NCBI RefSeq assembly: GCF_000430745.1
Contig: NZ_AUMP01000005.1
Location: 1 to 57,183 of the forward strand
Length of the DNA: 57,183 nucleotides
DNA from: Fictibacillus gelatini DSM 15865
GTDB lineage: Bacteria; Bacillota; Bacilli; Bacillales; Fictibacillaceae
Reading direction: 5' to 3'
This document shows, in pieces, positions 18,701 through 29,795 of this stretch (positions within the stretch are counted from its first letter, which is position 1; each line of letters begins with the position of its first letter). The notes under the pieces are model-generated. The model was not told the DNA's origin and did not search any database. It saw only the letters and a program-made list of their open reading frames with translations. A program made the position numbers and the translations under genes.

Positions 18701-19037
18701 AGAGTCGATGTATTATGAAATGAAAAAACATAATGGCGAGCTTCCGATTATCGGCGTCAACACATATTTAAACCCGAACCCGCCGTCCGATGAAGAATTT
18801 GACATGCAGCTTGCCAGGGCAACTAAGGAAGAAAAGGAACAGCAAATCCAGAACTTAAACGCCTTTAAAAAGCGACATGAAAAAGAGGCGCCAGCTGCTC
18901 TTAAAAAATTGAAAGAAACGGCATTAAATGGCGGCAATATTTTTGAAGAACTGATGGAAACCGTAAAAGTGGCAAGTCTCGGGCAAATCACGGGCGCTCT
19001 TTATGAAGTAGGAGGAAAATATCGCCGAAATATGTGA
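15774..19037 (+). CDS. icmF: Fused isobutyryl-CoA mutase IcmF
   Basis: A 1087-residue fusion enzyme. Residues 10-140 are the B12-binding domain, with FDGHDAS and His25 as the lower cobalt ligand. The G-protein chaperone domain begins at about 203 ([12 protein letters not shown]) and includes [15 protein letters not shown] and NKFERKG. The last 550 residues are the TIM-barrel substrate domain with [20 protein letters not shown]. IcmF converts isobutyryl-CoA and butyryl-CoA into each other by an adenosylcobalamin radical mechanism. In this operon it links valine-type branched acyl-CoAs to straight-chain beta-oxidation. The length matches the family and no break is seen. Confidence 0.93.
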   Translation: MSQQEVYRPKYPVRFVTASSLFDGHDASINIMRRILQSSGAEVIHLGHNRSVDEVVNAAIQEDVQGIAISSYQGGHVEYFKYMIDLLKERGAGHIKVFGGGGGVIIPPEIKELHEYGVSWIFSPEDGRKMGLQGMINKMLELCDFPTVTKLTDEVERLPSRDSQAVARLITVAENKVLAEKEIAATAETVLEEVRSLEQQVPVLGITGTGGAGKSSLTDELVRRFVNEFEDKTVAILSIDPTKQKTGGALLGDRIRMNAIYNKRVYMRSLATRGSRSELSSSIKEAIAVVKAAGFDLVIVETSGIGQGDASIVDVSDVTMYVMTSEFGAPSQLEKIDMIDYADLIAINKFERKGSEDALRDVKKQYQRSRGWFDKDLDEMPVYGTIASQFNDAGTNILFHALIETIEKKCGTNWGAGSEAKEYVAKKNVIIPGNRVQYLNEIVDTVRNYHKTIDEQVKLARKSYQLNGALETLKELGDPTEITMENLQKAKEQMEEKLLPEAKKALENWPKLKEKYSGKEFVTKVRDKEIVTELTTKSLSGLDIPKVALPKYEDWGEILKWIMKENVPGSFPYTAGVFPFKRKGEDPKRQFAGEGTPERTNRRFHYLSKDDEAKRLSTAFDSVTLYGEDPDYRPDIYGKVGESGVSVCTLDDMKKLYAGFDLIAPSTSVSMTINGPAPIILAMFMNTAIDQQVQKFEEKHGRKPNREELDEIKAFTLSSVRGTVQADILKEDQGQNTCIFSTEFALRMMGDIQQYFIDHNVRNYYSVSISGYHIAEAGANPITQLAFTLANGLTYVEYYLSRGMHIDDFAPNLSFFFSNGLDPEYSVIGRVARRIWATVMRNKYGANERSQKLKYHIQTSGRSLHAQEIDFNDIRTTLQALMALYDNCNSLHTNSYDEAITTPTEESVRRAMAIQLIITKELGLAKNENSLQGSFIIEELTDLVEEAVLQEFERLNARGGVLGSMETQYQRGKIQEESMYYEMKKHNGELPIIGVNTYLNPNPPSDEEFDMQLARATKEEKEQQIQNLNAFKKRHEKEAPAALKKLKETALNGGNIFEELMETVKVASLGQITGALYEVGGKYRRNM

Positions 19038-19077
19038 TGCTAGAGATGAAAGGCGGGAAGTGAGAGGCTAAAATGGT

Positions 19078-19119
19078 AGAAAAAGAGGGTCGGACTCCCC
19101 TCTTTTTCTATTTTTTTTA
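19078..19119 (+). terminator. Terminator of the acyl-CoA operon
   Basis: Stem agaaaaagaggg / ccctctttttct followed by a T-rich tail, 41 bases after icmF. It separates the block from rpoE. A TATAAT at 19151-19156 is the likely -10 of rpoE, without a good -35. Confidence 0.9.
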
Positions 19120-19228
19120 AAAACTATAGCATATACTACTTAGATTTGTTTATAATGAAGAGTATGATTAAAATGAAAATGCCCATAGTATGCCATAGAT
19201 TGTAGAGAATGAAAGGAAGTGCCGTTCT

Positions 19229-19750
19229 TTGAGTTTAATGAATGCTTACACTAAAGACGAAATCTTGGAAATGTCCATGGTAGAAATTGCTTTCGAGATT
19301 TTAAAAGAAGAAAAACAACCGATCCCTTTTTATGAAATGTTAAAGCGTATTGCTGAGATGAAGGAAATGTCCGATGAAGCCGTTGAAGCCCGTATCGCTC
19401 CTTTCTATACGGATATGAACATTGATGGCCGTTTTGTCTGCCTTGGCGATAACAAATGGGGATTAAAAGCATGGTATCCGGTTGAAAGCAGTGAAGAAGA
19501 ATTAAGTACAACCAACAAACCGAAACGCAAAAAAGTAAAAGACGACGACTTCGATGTGTATGATGAAGACTTTGAAGATGTAGATTATGATAATCTTGAA
19601 CTTGATGATGAGCTGGATCACGATGAAGACGAAACGGACGACCTTGATGATGATTTTGACGATCTGGACGAAGAGGATTTAGACGAAGAAGATTTAGAAG
19701 ATGACGACCTCGAAGATGACGATTTATATGATGATGAGAAGGAAGAATAA
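19229..19750 (+). CDS. rpoE: RNA polymerase delta subunit
   Basis: A 173-residue delta factor that speeds RNA polymerase recycling in Firmicutes. The folded N-terminal HARE-HTH domain spans about 1-90 (FYTDMNIDGRFVCLGDNKWGL). The C-terminal half is an almost pure Asp/Glu tail, as in all delta subunits. The start is TTG at 19229, 9 bases after aaaggaag; the ATG four codons later is too far away. It is immediately upstream of pyrG, as in B. subtilis. Confidence 0.96.
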   Translation: MSLMNAYTKDEILEMSMVEIAFEILKEEKQPIPFYEMLKRIAEMKEMSDEAVEARIAPFYTDMNIDGRFVCLGDNKWGLKAWYPVESSEEELSTTNKPKRKKVKDDDFDVYDEDFEDVDYDNLELDDELDHDEDETDDLDDDFDDLDEEDLDEEDLEDDDLEDDDLYDDEKEE

Positions 19751-19772
19751 AGCTCCGGCCTACCGGAGCTTT
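19749..19772 (+). terminator. First hairpin after rpoE
   Basis: Stem aaagctccgg / ccggagcttt overlapping the rpoE stop codon. The T-run is very short. Confidence 0.6.
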
Positions 19773-19801
19773 AAGCTGCATGTGAAAAACACGGCAGCCT
19801 A

Positions 19802-19827
19802 AAAAGTTGCTTTGGCAACTTTTGTTC
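19802..19827 (+). terminator. Second hairpin after rpoE
   Basis: Perfect 9-bp stem aaaagttgc / gcaactttt with loop tttg and a T-rich tail. It abuts the -35 of the pyrG promoter. Confidence 0.7.
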
Positions 19828-19867
19828 TTGACTTCTTATGCAAAAGTAGATAAAATCATTTTTGGGC
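19828..19867 (+). promoter_or_regulatory. pyrG promoter with GGGC start
   Basis: TTGACT at 19828-19833, 17-base spacer, TAAAAT at 19851-19856, then GGGC at 19864-19867, where transcription should begin. A GGGC start is the key feature of B. subtilis pyrG, where low CTP makes polymerase stutter and add extra G residues to the 5' end. Confidence 0.8.
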
Positions 19868-19902
19868 TAAACATAAACGAATTAAATAATTGATAAATGA
19901 TA

Positions 19903-19955
19903 ACAAAAGTGCCCCCGTATCCCGGGGATAGGTCACTTTTGTTTTTTTGTTTTTT
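19903..19955 (+). terminator. pyrG leader attenuator
   Basis: Stem acaaaagtg (19903-19911) / cacttttgt (19934-19942), with a pyrimidine-rich gcccccg in its upstream strand, followed by two T-runs. By analogy with B. subtilis pyrG, extra G residues made at the transcript start would pair with the C-rich strand and prevent terminator folding when CTP is low. The gap 19751-20051 contains these elements and no gene. Confidence 0.75.
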
Positions 19956-20033
19956 CTAAACTTTTCGCTTGAAGTTAAGATTCCATAGGCACTTATGAAA
20001 CGGGGCATATGAGAGCATACTTAAATTTGATAA

Positions 20034-21653
<1,620 letters not shown>

Positions 21654-21659
21654 GATAAA

Positions 21660-21686
21660 AACGCCTCATTTTTGAGGCGTTTTTTA
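21660..21686. terminator. Bidirectional terminator pyrG / ywjG
   Basis: Stem aacgcctca / tgaggcgtt with T-run on the + strand and A-run upstream, between two converging genes. Confidence 0.85.
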
Positions 21687-22220
21687 TTCTTCGAACTCTA
21701 ATAAAATATCCTTTGTTGTTAAAACAAGAGCGTGGTAAACATAAAGTGCCATAAGAGCTGACGGAAAGCCGATCCGGGAACCGTCCTCTAATGGAACGAG
21801 TTCTCTTGCTAATTGTGTATCAAGATGAAAATCGGCAAGTGTTCGTAAATCCTGTGCCTCACCCGTCTCTTTTTTTACTGCCGAAATAGCGATTACTCGT
21901 GCCGGCGTCTCTTTTTTAATCGCGGCCAGTTGTTTAATCATCTCCTGGTCATCATTAAATCTCGAGGCTACGATAACCGTGTCAATAGAAGTTAATTCAT
22001 TGAATTTTTCAAGCTCAAGGAGCCGGGACGAAGAAAAAGCCTCCTGGCCAAACACCCCTTCGTAACAAACAGCCTTCATTTCATTCGTTCCGCTAAAATA
22101 AATGGCCCCTTCCGATAGTACCGTCTGCGCCAATAACCTTGCCGCATCTTCAATCGCTTCTTCATCTTTTTGGATTTTGTTCATTAACCCGACGAGCTGT
22201 GTCGAAAAAATTTTTAACAT
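21684..22220 (-). CDS. ywjG: DUF2529 family protein (YwjG)
   Basis: 178 residues from the ATG at 22220, which has gaaggga 9 bases upstream; the open frame extends to a GTG at 22238. It belongs to DUF2529, a conserved Bacillus family with a SIS-like fold and no proven function. EGAIYFSGTNEMKAV and DTVIVASRFNDDQEM are consistent with a sugar-isomerase-like nucleotide fold. As in B. subtilis it lies between pyrG and spo0F and is read in the opposite direction. Confidence 0.85.
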   Translation of the reverse strand: MLKIFSTQLVGLMNKIQKDEEAIEDAARLLAQTVLSEGAIYFSGTNEMKAVCYEGVFGQEAFSSSRLLELEKFNELTSIDTVIVASRFNDDQEMIKQLAAIKKETPARVIAISAVKKETGEAQDLRTLADFHLDTQLARELVPLEDGSRIGFPSALMALYVYHALVLTTKDILLEFEE

Positions 22221-22306
22221 GATGAAAAATCCCTTCACTTAAATTTTTTTACCGCTTGTCCTGCATAATTAGTATACTTAAATTAATGTTTGATTTCATA
22301 ATCGAT

Positions 22307-22335
22307 GCAGGAAATTTATTGATAGGAAAGAATTA
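22307..22335 (+). promoter_or_regulatory. SigH-type promoter of spo0F
   Basis: gcAGGAAAT (22307-22315), an 11-base spacer, then aaaGAATta (22327-22335). This fits the SigH pattern RNAGGAWWW-N11-14-RNNGAATWW. B. subtilis spo0F is known to have a SigH promoter. A clear Spo0A box was not found. Confidence 0.7.
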
Positions 22336-22386
22336 TACATGTTAGATGTTTTGTACGAAATGAAAAACTAGATGGGGTGAGAAAAT

Positions 22387-22761
22387 ATGGGTGAGAAAAT
22401 TTTAATTGTCGATGATCAATATGGAATTCGTGTGTTGTTGAACGAAATTTTTCAAAAGGAAGGTTATGAAACATATCAAGCTGGAAACGGCGTGCAAGCA
22501 TTGGCCATTGTGGAAGAAGAAACACCGGATCTTGTCATTTTAGATATGAAAATTCCTGGAATGGACGGGCTTGAAATATTGCGCAGGATAAAGAAATTAA
22601 ATGAAGAAATTCAAGTGATCATCATGACGGCTTATGGGGAATTGGATATGATCCATGAGGCGATGAAACTAGGTGCGATCACTCATTTTGCGAAACCTTT
22701 CGATATTGATGAAATCCGTTCGGCCGTAAGAAGCGAATTGTCGAAAAAAACAATAAAATAA
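22387..22761 (+). CDS. spo0F: Sporulation phosphorelay response regulator Spo0F
   Basis: A 124-residue single-domain receiver. It takes phosphate from sporulation histidine kinases and passes it to Spo0B, then Spo0A. The acidic pocket DD at 9-10, the phosphorylated Asp53 ([10 protein letters not shown]; Asp54 in B. subtilis, which is one residue longer at the N-terminus), Thr in IIMTAYG and Lys in FAKPFDIDE are intact. There is no output domain, as expected. The kinase gene at 54309-56138 is a possible partner. Confidence 0.97.
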   Translation: MGEKILIVDDQYGIRVLLNEIFQKEGYETYQAGNGVQALAIVEEETPDLVILDMKIPGMDGLEILRRIKKLNEEIQVIIMTAYGELDMIHEAMKLGAITHFAKPFDIDEIRSAVRSELSKKTIK

Positions 22762-22841
22762 TTAATTCCAGAATTGCCAGCAATGATAGCGGTTGCATCG
22801 GCTAAAAGCTGATAGATTGCGGTTTTCATCACACCCAGGTA

Positions 22842-22850
22842 TGTTATAAT
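22842..22850 (+). promoter_or_regulatory. Extended -10 upstream of fbaA
   Basis: TGtTATAAT at 22842-22850, an extended -10 that needs little -35 match; gttttc is all that lies at the -35 position. It is 140 bases before the fbaA start. Nothing else is seen in 22762-22989. Confidence 0.55.
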
Positions 22851-22989
22851 TAGTTTGATAGAAAATAAAAAGCGGTTAATCTCTCTCATTCAAACAGCTT
22901 GATGTTTGATTACATAAAAATAGCAAATGATAAGAGATGAGATTAAACTTTTTCATTTTATGTGTATCGTAAAGGGAGGATGTTGTAAC

Positions 22990-23853
22990 ATGCCTTTAGT
23001 TTCTATGAAAGAAATGCTAGAAAAAGCAAAAGCCGAAGGGTATGCAGTAGGTCAATTTAACATTAATAACTTAGAGTTCACCCAGGCGATTTTGCAAGCT
23101 GCACAAGAAGAAAACGCACCTGTCATTTTAGGGGTTTCAGAAGGGGCCGCTCGTTATATGGGCGGATTCAAGCTCGTTGTGGGCATGGTGAAGGCTCTCA
23201 TGGAAGAATATAAGGTGACGGTTCCTGTAGCCATTCATCTCGATCACGGTTCATCTTTTGAAAAATGTGTAGAGGCGATGTATGCAGGCTTTACATCCGT
23301 CATGATCGATGGATCCCATTATCCGCTCGAAGAAAATATTGCATTAACGAAACGTGTCGTTGATGTTGCCCATACACTTGGTGTGTCCGTGGAGGCTGAA
23401 CTTGGACGAATCGGCGGACAAGAAGACGATTTAGTTGTAGAAGATGCTGAGGCAATGTATGCAATTCCTTCCGAATGTGACCAGCTTGTTCGTGAAACGG
23501 GTGTAGATTGCTTTGCGCCGGCGCTTGGTTCTGTCCACGGTCCGTATAAAGGAGAGCCAAATCTTGGATTTGACCGTATGAAAGAAGTGATGGAATTAAC
23601 GGGTGTTCCACTTGTCCTTCATGGCGGAACAGGAATCCCGACAAAAGACATTCAAAAAGCGATTTCATTAGGAACCGCGAAGATTAATGTGAATACAGAA
23701 AACCAAATCGCTTCTTTCAATACAGTACGCGAATATATTGCAGCAAATCCGGATAAGTACGATCCTCGTAAATATCTTGGAGCGGCCCGCGAAACGATTA
23801 AAGAAACAGTTAAAGGAAAAATTCGCGAATTCGGCTCTTCTAATAAAGCCTAA
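22990..23853 (+). CDS. fbaA: Class II fructose-bisphosphate aldolase
   Basis: 287 residues. A zinc-dependent aldolase that interconverts fructose 1,6-bisphosphate with DHAP and glyceraldehyde 3-phosphate in glycolysis and gluconeogenesis. The catalytic Asp85 and zinc His86 lie in HLDHGSS (83-89), with further zinc ligands in EAELGRIGG and LHGGTGIP. aaagggagga places the start at 22990 ([10 protein letters not shown]), not at the frame's earlier ATG. The transaldolase gene follows after 44 bases. Confidence 0.97.
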   Translation: MPLVSMKEMLEKAKAEGYAVGQFNINNLEFTQAILQAAQEENAPVILGVSEGAARYMGGFKLVVGMVKALMEEYKVTVPVAIHLDHGSSFEKCVEAMYAGFTSVMIDGSHYPLEENIALTKRVVDVAHTLGVSVEAELGRIGGQEDDLVVEDAEAMYAIPSECDQLVRETGVDCFAPALGSVHGPYKGEPNLGFDRMKEVMELTGVPLVLHGGTGIPTKDIQKAISLGTAKINVNTENQIASFNTVREYIAANPDKYDPRKYLGAARETIKETVKGKIREFGSSNKA

Positions 23854-23897
23854 TTTGAAAAAATTGAGCGGATAGCCTCTTATAAAGGAGTGATTGG

Positions 23898-24545
23898 ATG
23901 AAATTTTTTATAGATACGGCGAACATTGATGAAATCCGCGAAGCGAATGACCTTGGGATTTTATCGGGTGTGACGACAAATCCTTCTCTTGTCGCAAAGG
24001 AAAAAGTAAATTTTCATGATCGCCTTCGTGAAATTACGTCCCTCGTGACAGAAGGTTCTGTCAGTGCGGAAGTCATTGGCACTACCTATGAAGAGATGAT
24101 GGCTGAAGGAAAAGAATTGGCGGCGATTGCTCCAAACATCACCATTAAAGTTCCGATGACAAAAGATGGCCTGAAAGCCGTAAAAGCTTTCAGTGACATG
24201 AATATTAAAACGAATGTCACGTTAATTTTTTCTGCCAATCAGGCACTTTTGGCGGCGCGCGCAGGAGCTACATATGTTTCTCCTTTCCTTGGGCGGTTAG
24301 ATGATATCGGGCATGACGGCTTATCACTTATTTCACAAATTGCTGACATTTTTGCGATTCATGAAATTAAGACAGAAATTATCGCCGCTTCGATCCGTCA
24401 CCCTGTTCATGTAACAGAGGCTGCTTTAAGAGGAGCGCATATTGCGACGATTCCGTACAAAGTGATAATGGACTTAATGAAACATCCGTTAACCGATCAA
24501 GGAATCGAGAAGTTTCTAGCAGATTGGAATGCTGCAAATAAATAA
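23898..24545 (+). CDS. tal: Transaldolase / fructose-6-phosphate aldolase-like
   Basis: A 215-residue small (TalC/FSA-type) transaldolase, the counterpart of B. subtilis YwjH. It acts in the pentose phosphate pathway. The Schiff-base lysine is Lys84 in [18 protein letters not shown] and [17 protein letters not shown] are family signatures. aaaggag is spaced correctly for the ATG. The short family contains both transaldolases and fructose-6-phosphate aldolases; the genomic context favours transaldolase. Confidence 0.92.
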   Translation: MKFFIDTANIDEIREANDLGILSGVTTNPSLVAKEKVNFHDRLREITSLVTEGSVSAEVIGTTYEEMMAEGKELAAIAPNITIKVPMTKDGLKAVKAFSDMNIKTNVTLIFSANQALLAARAGATYVSPFLGRLDDIGHDGLSLISQIADIFAIHEIKTEIIAASIRHPVHVTEAALRGAHIATIPYKVIMDLMKHPLTDQGIEKFLADWNAANK

Positions 24546-24551
24546 AATAGA

Positions 24552-24580
24552 AAGCACCACCTTTTCGTGGTGCTTCCTTA
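24552..24580 (+). terminator. Hairpin after tal
   Basis: Stem aagcaccac / gtggtgctt with a weak T-containing tail, just after the stop codon. Confidence 0.65.
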
Positions 24581-24595
24581 CTGATCATTTCTTCA

Positions 24596-24627
24596 ACATG
24601 CCATTTTTACCCATAAAAATGGCATGT
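24596..24627. repeat. 14-bp perfect inverted repeat before murA2
   Basis: acatgccattttta at 24596-24609 and its exact reverse complement at 24614-24627, loop ccca. No strong T-run follows, so it is either a second terminator of the fbaA-tal transcript or an operator or leader hairpin of murA2. A further dyad, ggctt-ggcca-aagcc, lies near 24750. No gene is seen in 24546-24797. Confidence 0.6.
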
Positions 24628-24797
24628 AATTCCTGTTTTTGTGAATACTACACATGAAGAGTATGCCATCTTTCTTTTGACCAGGGAAATGTATACTTTG
24701 TTACTCAAGGCATAAGTGCAATTTGACTTTGACCTTTGCTTTAGGCTTGGCCAAAGCCAGGTTTTCTAATAGCTCATGATGCAGAAGGGAGTTAACC

Positions 24798-26090
24798 ATG
24801 GAACAAAAGCTAATGATCAAGGGAGGATATCCTCTTGAAGGTACTGTTCATATAAGCGGCGCGAAAAATAGTGCGGTCGCCTTAATCCCGGCTACGATTT
24901 TAGCGGAGTCAACAGTTACCATTGATCAATTACCAGATATATCTGATGTCCACTTGCTTCGCGATTTGCTTGAAGAAATCGGTGGCGTGGCTACGCTTGA
25001 AGAGAATACATTAACGGTCCATCCAGAAAAAATGATTGCGATGCCGCTTCCGAACGGAAAAGTAAAAAAACTTCGGGCATCTTATTATTTAATGGGTGCA
25101 ATGCTCGGCCGCTTTAAAAAGGCAGTTATTGGTCTTCCGGGTGGATGCAATCTTGGCCCGCGTCCGATCGATCAACATATAAAAGGTTTTGAGGCGCTTG
25201 GAGCGAAGGTTACCAATGAGCAAGGAGCCATCTATCTACGTGCGGATGAATTGGTCGGGGCACGCATTTATCTTGATGTGGTCAGTGTTGGCGCAACGAT
25301 TAATATTATGCTTGCAGCTGTCCGCGCCAAAGGACAAACGATCATTGAAAACGCAGCGAAAGAACCTGAAATTATTGATGTCGCTACACTATTAACAAGC
25401 ATGGGAGCGAAAATTAAAGGCGCTGGAACGGATATTATCCGTATCGATGGAGTGGAGCATTTGCATGGATGCCGCCATTCGATTATTCCTGATCGAATTG
25501 AAGCGGGAACGTATATGATTTTAGCGGCTGCAATGGGACAACAAGTGGTCATTGACAATGTGATTCCGCTTCATTTAGAGTCTCTTATTGCAAAACTGCG
25601 GGAAATGGGCGTCTACATCGAATCGAAAGACGACCAAATTATTATATGCGGCAATCAAAAACCGTTAAAAGGCGTTGACATTAAAACATTGGTTTACCCT
25701 GGTTTCCCTACGGATCTTCAACAGCCGTTTACTTCACTGCTTGTGAAATCAGAGGGTACTAGCATTGTAACGGACACGATATATAGTGCCCGATTTAAAC
25801 ATATTGATGAATTGCGCCGGATGGGTGCGAACATTAAAGTAGAAGGGCGTTCTGCCATTGTAAACGGTCCAGCAAAGCTTGAAGGGGCAAAAGTTAAAGC
25901 ATCGGATTTACGGGCTGGTGCGGCGCTTGTTGTTGCCGGATTAATGGCCGATGGCATTACGGAGATTACCGGGCTGGAGCATATTGACCGTGGGTATGAA
26001 TCTTTGGTTGATAAATTAATGGGGCTGGGCGCCAAAATATGGCGTGAAAATATGGATGTTGAAGAAATGGAAGAAATCAGAAATTCATAG
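24798..26090 (+). CDS. murA2: UDP-N-acetylglucosamine 1-carboxyvinyltransferase (second type)
   Basis: A 430-residue enolpyruvyl transferase for the first committed step of peptidoglycan precursor synthesis. KNS at 23-25 and the fosfomycin-target Cys117 in [13 protein letters not shown] are present. The position between tal and glpX matches the second Bacillus MurA (murAB, also called murZ), a paralogue of the main MurA. agaaggga precedes the ATG. Confidence 0.95.
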   Translation: MEQKLMIKGGYPLEGTVHISGAKNSAVALIPATILAESTVTIDQLPDISDVHLLRDLLEEIGGVATLEENTLTVHPEKMIAMPLPNGKVKKLRASYYLMGAMLGRFKKAVIGLPGGCNLGPRPIDQHIKGFEALGAKVTNEQGAIYLRADELVGARIYLDVVSVGATINIMLAAVRAKGQTIIENAAKEPEIIDVATLLTSMGAKIKGAGTDIIRIDGVEHLHGCRHSIIPDRIEAGTYMILAAAMGQQVVIDNVIPLHLESLIAKLREMGVYIESKDDQIIICGNQKPLKGVDIKTLVYPGFPTDLQQPFTSLLVKSEGTSIVTDTIYSARFKHIDELRRMGANIKVEGRSAIVNGPAKLEGAKVKASDLRAGAALVVAGLMADGITEITGLEHIDRGYESLVDKLMGLGAKIWRENMDVEEMEEIRNS

Positions 26091-26174
26091 AAAGTCATCT
26101 TAGAAAAATACAGCGAAATTCCTGTACTGTCGGATGGTGTATCCGGCTTTTTAAAGGAAGGAGAAGAAGAAGCC

Positions 26175-27146
26175 ATGGAAAGAAGTTTATCAATGGAGCT
26201 TGTGCGTGTAACCGAAGCTGCCGCTCTTGCTTCTGCGCGCTGGATGGGCCGCGGGAAAAAGGAAGAGGCGGATGATGCTGCAACTTCCGCGATGCGGGAT
26301 GTATTTGATACCGTACCAATGAAGGGGACCGTTGTCATTGGGGAAGGTGAAATGGATGAAGCGCCAATGCTTTATATCGGGGAAAAATTAGGAACCGGAT
26401 ATGGACCACGTGTCGATGTTGCTGTTGATCCGTTAGAAGGGACGAACATATTGGCATCCGGGACGTGGAATGCTCTGGCGGTTATCGCAGTTGCCGACCA
26501 TGGGAACTTGCTTCATGCCCCTGATATGTATATGCAGAAAATTGCGGTTGGTCCTGAAGCGGTAGGACAAGTTGATATTGATGCTCCGACGATCGACAAT
26601 TTGAAAGCGGTGGCAAAAGCGAAAAATAAAGACATTGAAGATTTGGTTGCGGTTATTCTCAATCGTCCGCGCCACCAAAAAATTATTGAAGAAATCCGCG
26701 AAGCTGGAGCCCGTATTAAGCTTATCTCTGACGGGGATGTTGCGGCAGCTATTAATACGGCGTTTGAGGATACTGGAGTCGATATTTTATTCGGATCCGG
26801 TGGCGCTCCAGAAGGCGTTCTTTCAGCAGTGGCACTAAAATGTTTAGGCGGGGAGCTTCAAGGAAAATTATTGCCGCAAGACGATGCCGAACTTGAACGA
26901 TGCAAAAAAATGGGCATTACCGATGTTAATCGAGTCCTTCGGATGGAGGATCTTGTGAAAGGAAATGATGCGATTTTTGCTGCCACGGGTGTAACCGATG
27001 GTGAATTGCTAAAAGGCGTTCGCTTCAAAGGGTCCATTGGAACGACTCATTCCGTCGTTATGCGTGCCAAATCCGGAACGGTTCGTTTTATCGACGGTCG
27101 GCACAGCTTAAAGAAAAAGCCAGATCTCGTCATTAAACCTGAATAA
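26175..27146 (+). CDS. glpX: Class II fructose-1,6-bisphosphatase
   Basis: A 323-residue GlpX-type phosphatase that removes the 1-phosphate of fructose 1,6-bisphosphate for gluconeogenesis. Metal-binding motifs are intact: [14 protein letters not shown] and [28 protein letters not shown] near the end is conserved in the family. ggaaggag precedes the ATG. The gene is 84 bases from murA2 and ends at a terminator. Confidence 0.96.
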   Translation: MERSLSMELVRVTEAAALASARWMGRGKKEEADDAATSAMRDVFDTVPMKGTVVIGEGEMDEAPMLYIGEKLGTGYGPRVDVAVDPLEGTNILASGTWNALAVIAVADHGNLLHAPDMYMQKIAVGPEAVGQVDIDAPTIDNLKAVAKAKNKDIEDLVAVILNRPRHQKIIEEIREAGARIKLISDGDVAAAINTAFEDTGVDILFGSGGAPEGVLSAVALKCLGGELQGKLLPQDDAELERCKKMGITDVNRVLRMEDLVKGNDAIFAATGVTDGELLKGVRFKGSIGTTHSVVMRAKSGTVRFIDGRHSLKKKPDLVIKPE

Positions 27147-27157
27147 AGTCAGGAAAG

Positions 27158-27186
27158 ACCTAAGTGGATCAACACTTAGGTTTTTC
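27158..27186 (+). terminator. Terminator of glpX
   Basis: Stem acctaagtg / cacttaggt followed by TTTTTC, 11 bases after the stop codon. Confidence 0.9.
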
Positions 27187-27351
27187 TTTCTACTTGATTA
27201 AAATGATAGAATTCGGTTAAAATAAGAAGTGCTATTTATTTTTTATACAAATATATTATTCCACTTCTGATCTAACTTCATCAGAAACTCCTTCCTATAA
27301 TGATTAATTTTTCCCTGTGTTGCATCAGCGTGAATAACAGGAAACATAAAG

Positions 27352-28659
27352 ATGATAAAGTGTGGTGTCATAATGGGTTTATTATTAGCCGAATTAGAAA
27401 CGAAAAAATTAAAAGAATTGTATGAATTGGCAAGAGAATATAAAGTTGCTTATTATGGGAAATTAACAAAACGTGAACTCATGTTTTCTATTTTAAAAGC
27501 GCAGGCAGAAAAAGACGGTTTTTCTTTTATGGAAGGAATTTTGGAAATTATCCCGTCAGAAGGTTTCGGTTTTTTGCGGCCGATCAATTATTCACCAAGT
27601 TCACAGGATATATATATTTCCGCCTCTCAAATTCGCAGATTTGATTTACGTAATGGTGACAAAGTATCAGGAAAAGTCCGTCCGCCAAAAGAAAACGAAC
27701 GTTATTACGGCTTGCTGCAAGTGGAAGCGGTTAACGGCGAAGATCCGGAAACGGCAAAAGAACGGGTTCACTTCCCTGCATTAACCGCTCTTTACCCGGA
27801 GAAAAAAATGGTCCTTGAAACGGAAGGATCGAACTTGTCAACAAGAATCATTGACATGATCTCTCCTGTTGGTTTTGGCCAGCGTGGATTGATTGTCGCT
27901 CCTCCGAAAGCTGGTAAGACAAGCCTTTTAAAGGAAATTGCGCATAGCATTTCAACGAATCATCCGGAATCGGAGCTAATTGTTTTATTAATTGACGAAC
28001 GCCCGGAAGAAGTAACCGATATTGAGCGCTCAGTTAAGGGGGAAGTCGTTAGTTCCACCTTTGATGAAGTGCCTGAAAACCATATTAAAGTCGCAGAGCT
28101 TGTGTTAGAGCGTGCGATGCGTCTTGTTGAGCATAAGAAAGATGTTGTTATTCTTTTAGATAGTATTACTCGTCTGGCCCGTGCCTATAACTTAGTCATT
28201 CCGCCGAGCGGCCGTACGCTATCCGGAGGGATTGACCCGGCAGCGTTCCACCGTCCAAAACGGTTTTTCGGGGCGGCAAGGAATATTGAAGAAGGCGGCA
28301 GTTTAACGATTTTAGCGACAGCCCTTATTGAAACTGGTTCACGAATGGATGATGTCATCTATGAAGAATTTAAAGGGACAGGCAATATGGAGCTTCACCT
28401 TGACCGTAAACTGGCTGAACGCCGCATTTTCCCTGCGATCGATATTCGCCGTTCAGGAACTCGTAAAGAAGAAATGCTCATTCAAAAAGATCATTTGGAA
28501 TCATTATGGGCTATTCGCAAAACGATGGATGATTCGTTTGATTTTGTTGAATCATTCTTAAAACGGTTGAAGAAAACAGCGAACAACGAAGAGTTCTTTG
28601 AATTGTTTGAAGCGGAAAAAATGGGGTTAGGCAAACGTGTAAAAACCGTGTCGAACTAA
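27352..28659 (+). CDS. rho: Transcription termination factor Rho
   Basis: A 435-residue hexameric RNA helicase and translocase. The N-terminal RNA-binding domain includes EGFGFLRP, followed by [20 protein letters not shown]. The Walker A is PPKAGKTS at 184-191, Walker B VVILLDS, and the Q/R-loop region [20 protein letters not shown] at 27339-27344 supports the ATG at 27352; an in-frame ATG at 27373 has a weaker site. It lies between glpX and rpmE, as in B. subtilis. Confidence 0.96.
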   Translation: MIKCGVIMGLLLAELETKKLKELYELAREYKVAYYGKLTKRELMFSILKAQAEKDGFSFMEGILEIIPSEGFGFLRPINYSPSSQDIYISASQIRRFDLRNGDKVSGKVRPPKENERYYGLLQVEAVNGEDPETAKERVHFPALTALYPEKKMVLETEGSNLSTRIIDMISPVGFGQRGLIVAPPKAGKTSLLKEIAHSISTNHPESELIVLLIDERPEEVTDIERSVKGEVVSSTFDEVPENHIKVAELVLERAMRLVEHKKDVVILLDSITRLARAYNLVIPPSGRTLSGGIDPAAFHRPKRFFGAARNIEEGGSLTILATALIETGSRMDDVIYEEFKGTGNMELHLDRKLAERRIFPAIDIRRSGTRKEEMLIQKDHLESLWAIRKTMDDSFDFVESFLKRLKKTANNEEFFELFEAEKMGLGKRVKTVSN

Positions 28660-28675
28660 AACGGTTGTTGAGTGG

Positions 28676-28704
28676 TTGAAAAAATAGTCGAACCCTGCTA
28701 TACT
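28676..28704 (+). promoter_or_regulatory. SigA promoter of rpmE
   Basis: TTGAAA at 28676-28681, 17-base spacer, TATACT at 28699-28704. The transcript start would be about 55 bases before rpmE. Confidence 0.8.
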
Positions 28705-28767
28705 GATGCTATGTGTTTATTTAAACTCTGTTTCCACAGGATTCAGGGCAGAAGGAGTTGAGAACGA

Positions 28768-28968
28768 ATGAAAGCTGGAATTCATCCAAACTACAATAAA
28801 GTGACAGTTCGTTGTGCTTGCGGTAACGAGTTTGAAACTGGTTCTGTAAAGCAAAATATTACTGTTGAGGTTTGTTCTGAGTGTCACCCGTTCTATACTG
28901 GACGTCAAAAATTTGCTGACGCAGGTGGACGTGTGGATCGCTTTAAGAAAAAATACAACCTTAAGTAA
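28768..28968 (+). CDS. rpmE: 50S ribosomal protein L31 (zinc type)
   Basis: 66 residues. A ribosomal large-subunit protein of the zinc-binding form: CAC at Cys16/Cys18 and CSEC at Cys36/Cys39. The zinc-free paralogue (ytiA type) would lack these cysteines. agaaggag precedes the ATG. It has its own SigA promoter and a terminator, so it is a single-gene unit. Confidence 0.97.
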   Translation: MKAGIHPNYNKVTVRCACGNEFETGSVKQNITVEVCSECHPFYTGRQKFADAGGRVDRFKKKYNLK

Positions 28969-28980
28969 ATTGCAAGTTGG

Positions 28981-29012
28981 AAGAGGGCAGGAAAACTTCT
29001 TGCTCTCTTTTT
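28981..29012 (+). terminator. Terminator of rpmE
   Basis: Imperfect stem aagagggcaggaa / ttcttgctctctt with G-U pairs, followed by six T. Confidence 0.8.
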
Positions 29013-29090
29013 TACTGTTTTTAACCGGCGCCCGTCCTCAAAAAAGTACATTGAAATGCCGTGTATGATTTAGAGGTGAAGGAGGCGCTT

Positions 29091-29144
29091 ATGTTTTTTA
29101 GACAACTTTTTAACGTTTACATAAATGAATCGACCCATTGTTAA
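29091..29144 (+). CDS. Possible 17-residue leader peptide before tdk
   Basis: ATG at 29091 with a very strong gaaggagg 7 bases upstream. The frame encodes MFFRQLFNVYINESTHC and stops at 29142-29144, 21 bases before tdk. The strong ribosome-binding site is the only support. It could be a regulatory leader peptide or the remains of a longer gene. Confidence 0.35.
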   Translation: MFFRQLFNVYINESTHC

Positions 29145-29165
29145 ACGCTTGAGGAGGGGCGCTTT

Positions 29166-29795
29166 ATGTATGAAATTAAACAGAACGGCTGGCTTGAAGT
29201 CATTTGCGGCAGCATGTTTTCCGGAAAATCGGAAGAATTGATTCGCCGGGTGCGACGCGCTAAATACGCGAAACAAAATGTGGAAGTATATAAACCGGTT
29301 ATTGATAACCGTTATAGTGAAGTATCCGTTGTTTCTCATACGGGTTCAGCTATTATTGCAAAGCCCGTTGAGCATTCGGCAGCTATTTTAACAGCTGTGT
29401 CTCCTGATGCAGACGTTGTAGCGATTGACGAAGTGCAATTTTTTGATCACGGCATCATTTCGGTCGTTCAAAAATTGGCAAACAAAGGGATCCGTGTGAT
29501 TGCAGCCGGCCTTGACCTGGATTTTCGCGGTGAACCGTTTGGCCCGATGCCTGAATTAATGGCGCTTGCAGAATATGTGACAAAGCTTCAGGCCATCTGT
29601 CTTGTTTGCGGTTCTCCTGCCAGCCGAACGCAACGTTTAATTAACGGTAAACCAGCCTGTTACGATGATCCGATTATTTTAGTAGGGGCTTCGGAATCGT
29701 ATGAAGCACGATGCAGACATTGCCATGAAGTTCCGGGTAAAGATGAGTATAGCCCAACAGAAAATAGCATGAAGATCGCGGAAAAGAACACCTGA
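29166..29795 (+). CDS. tdk: Thymidine kinase
   Basis: A 209-residue type II thymidine kinase that salvages thymidine to dTMP. The P-loop is GSMFSGKS at 15-22. The catalytic Glu lies in AIDEVQFF. The lasso-domain zinc cysteines are CLVC and CRHC. The GGSSxKT-type loops are as expected for the family. gaggagg precedes the ATG. It is placed after rpmE, as in B. subtilis, and ends with a strong terminator. Confidence 0.96.
   Translation: MYEIKQNGWLEVICGSMFSGKSEELIRRVRRAKYAKQNVEVYKPVIDNRYSEVSVVSHTGSAIIAKPVEHSAAILTAVSPDADVVAIDEVQFFDHGIISVVQKLANKGIRVIAAGLDLDFRGEPFGPMPELMALAEYVTKLQAICLVCGSPASRTQRLINGKPACYDDPIILVGASESYEARCRHCHEVPGKDEYSPTENSMKIAEKNT

Noticed and set aside
19251-19781. 176-residue minus-strand frame opposite rpoE
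   Set aside because: A shadow of the acidic rpoE tail, giving a His/Arg/Leu-rich product without a ribosome-binding site.
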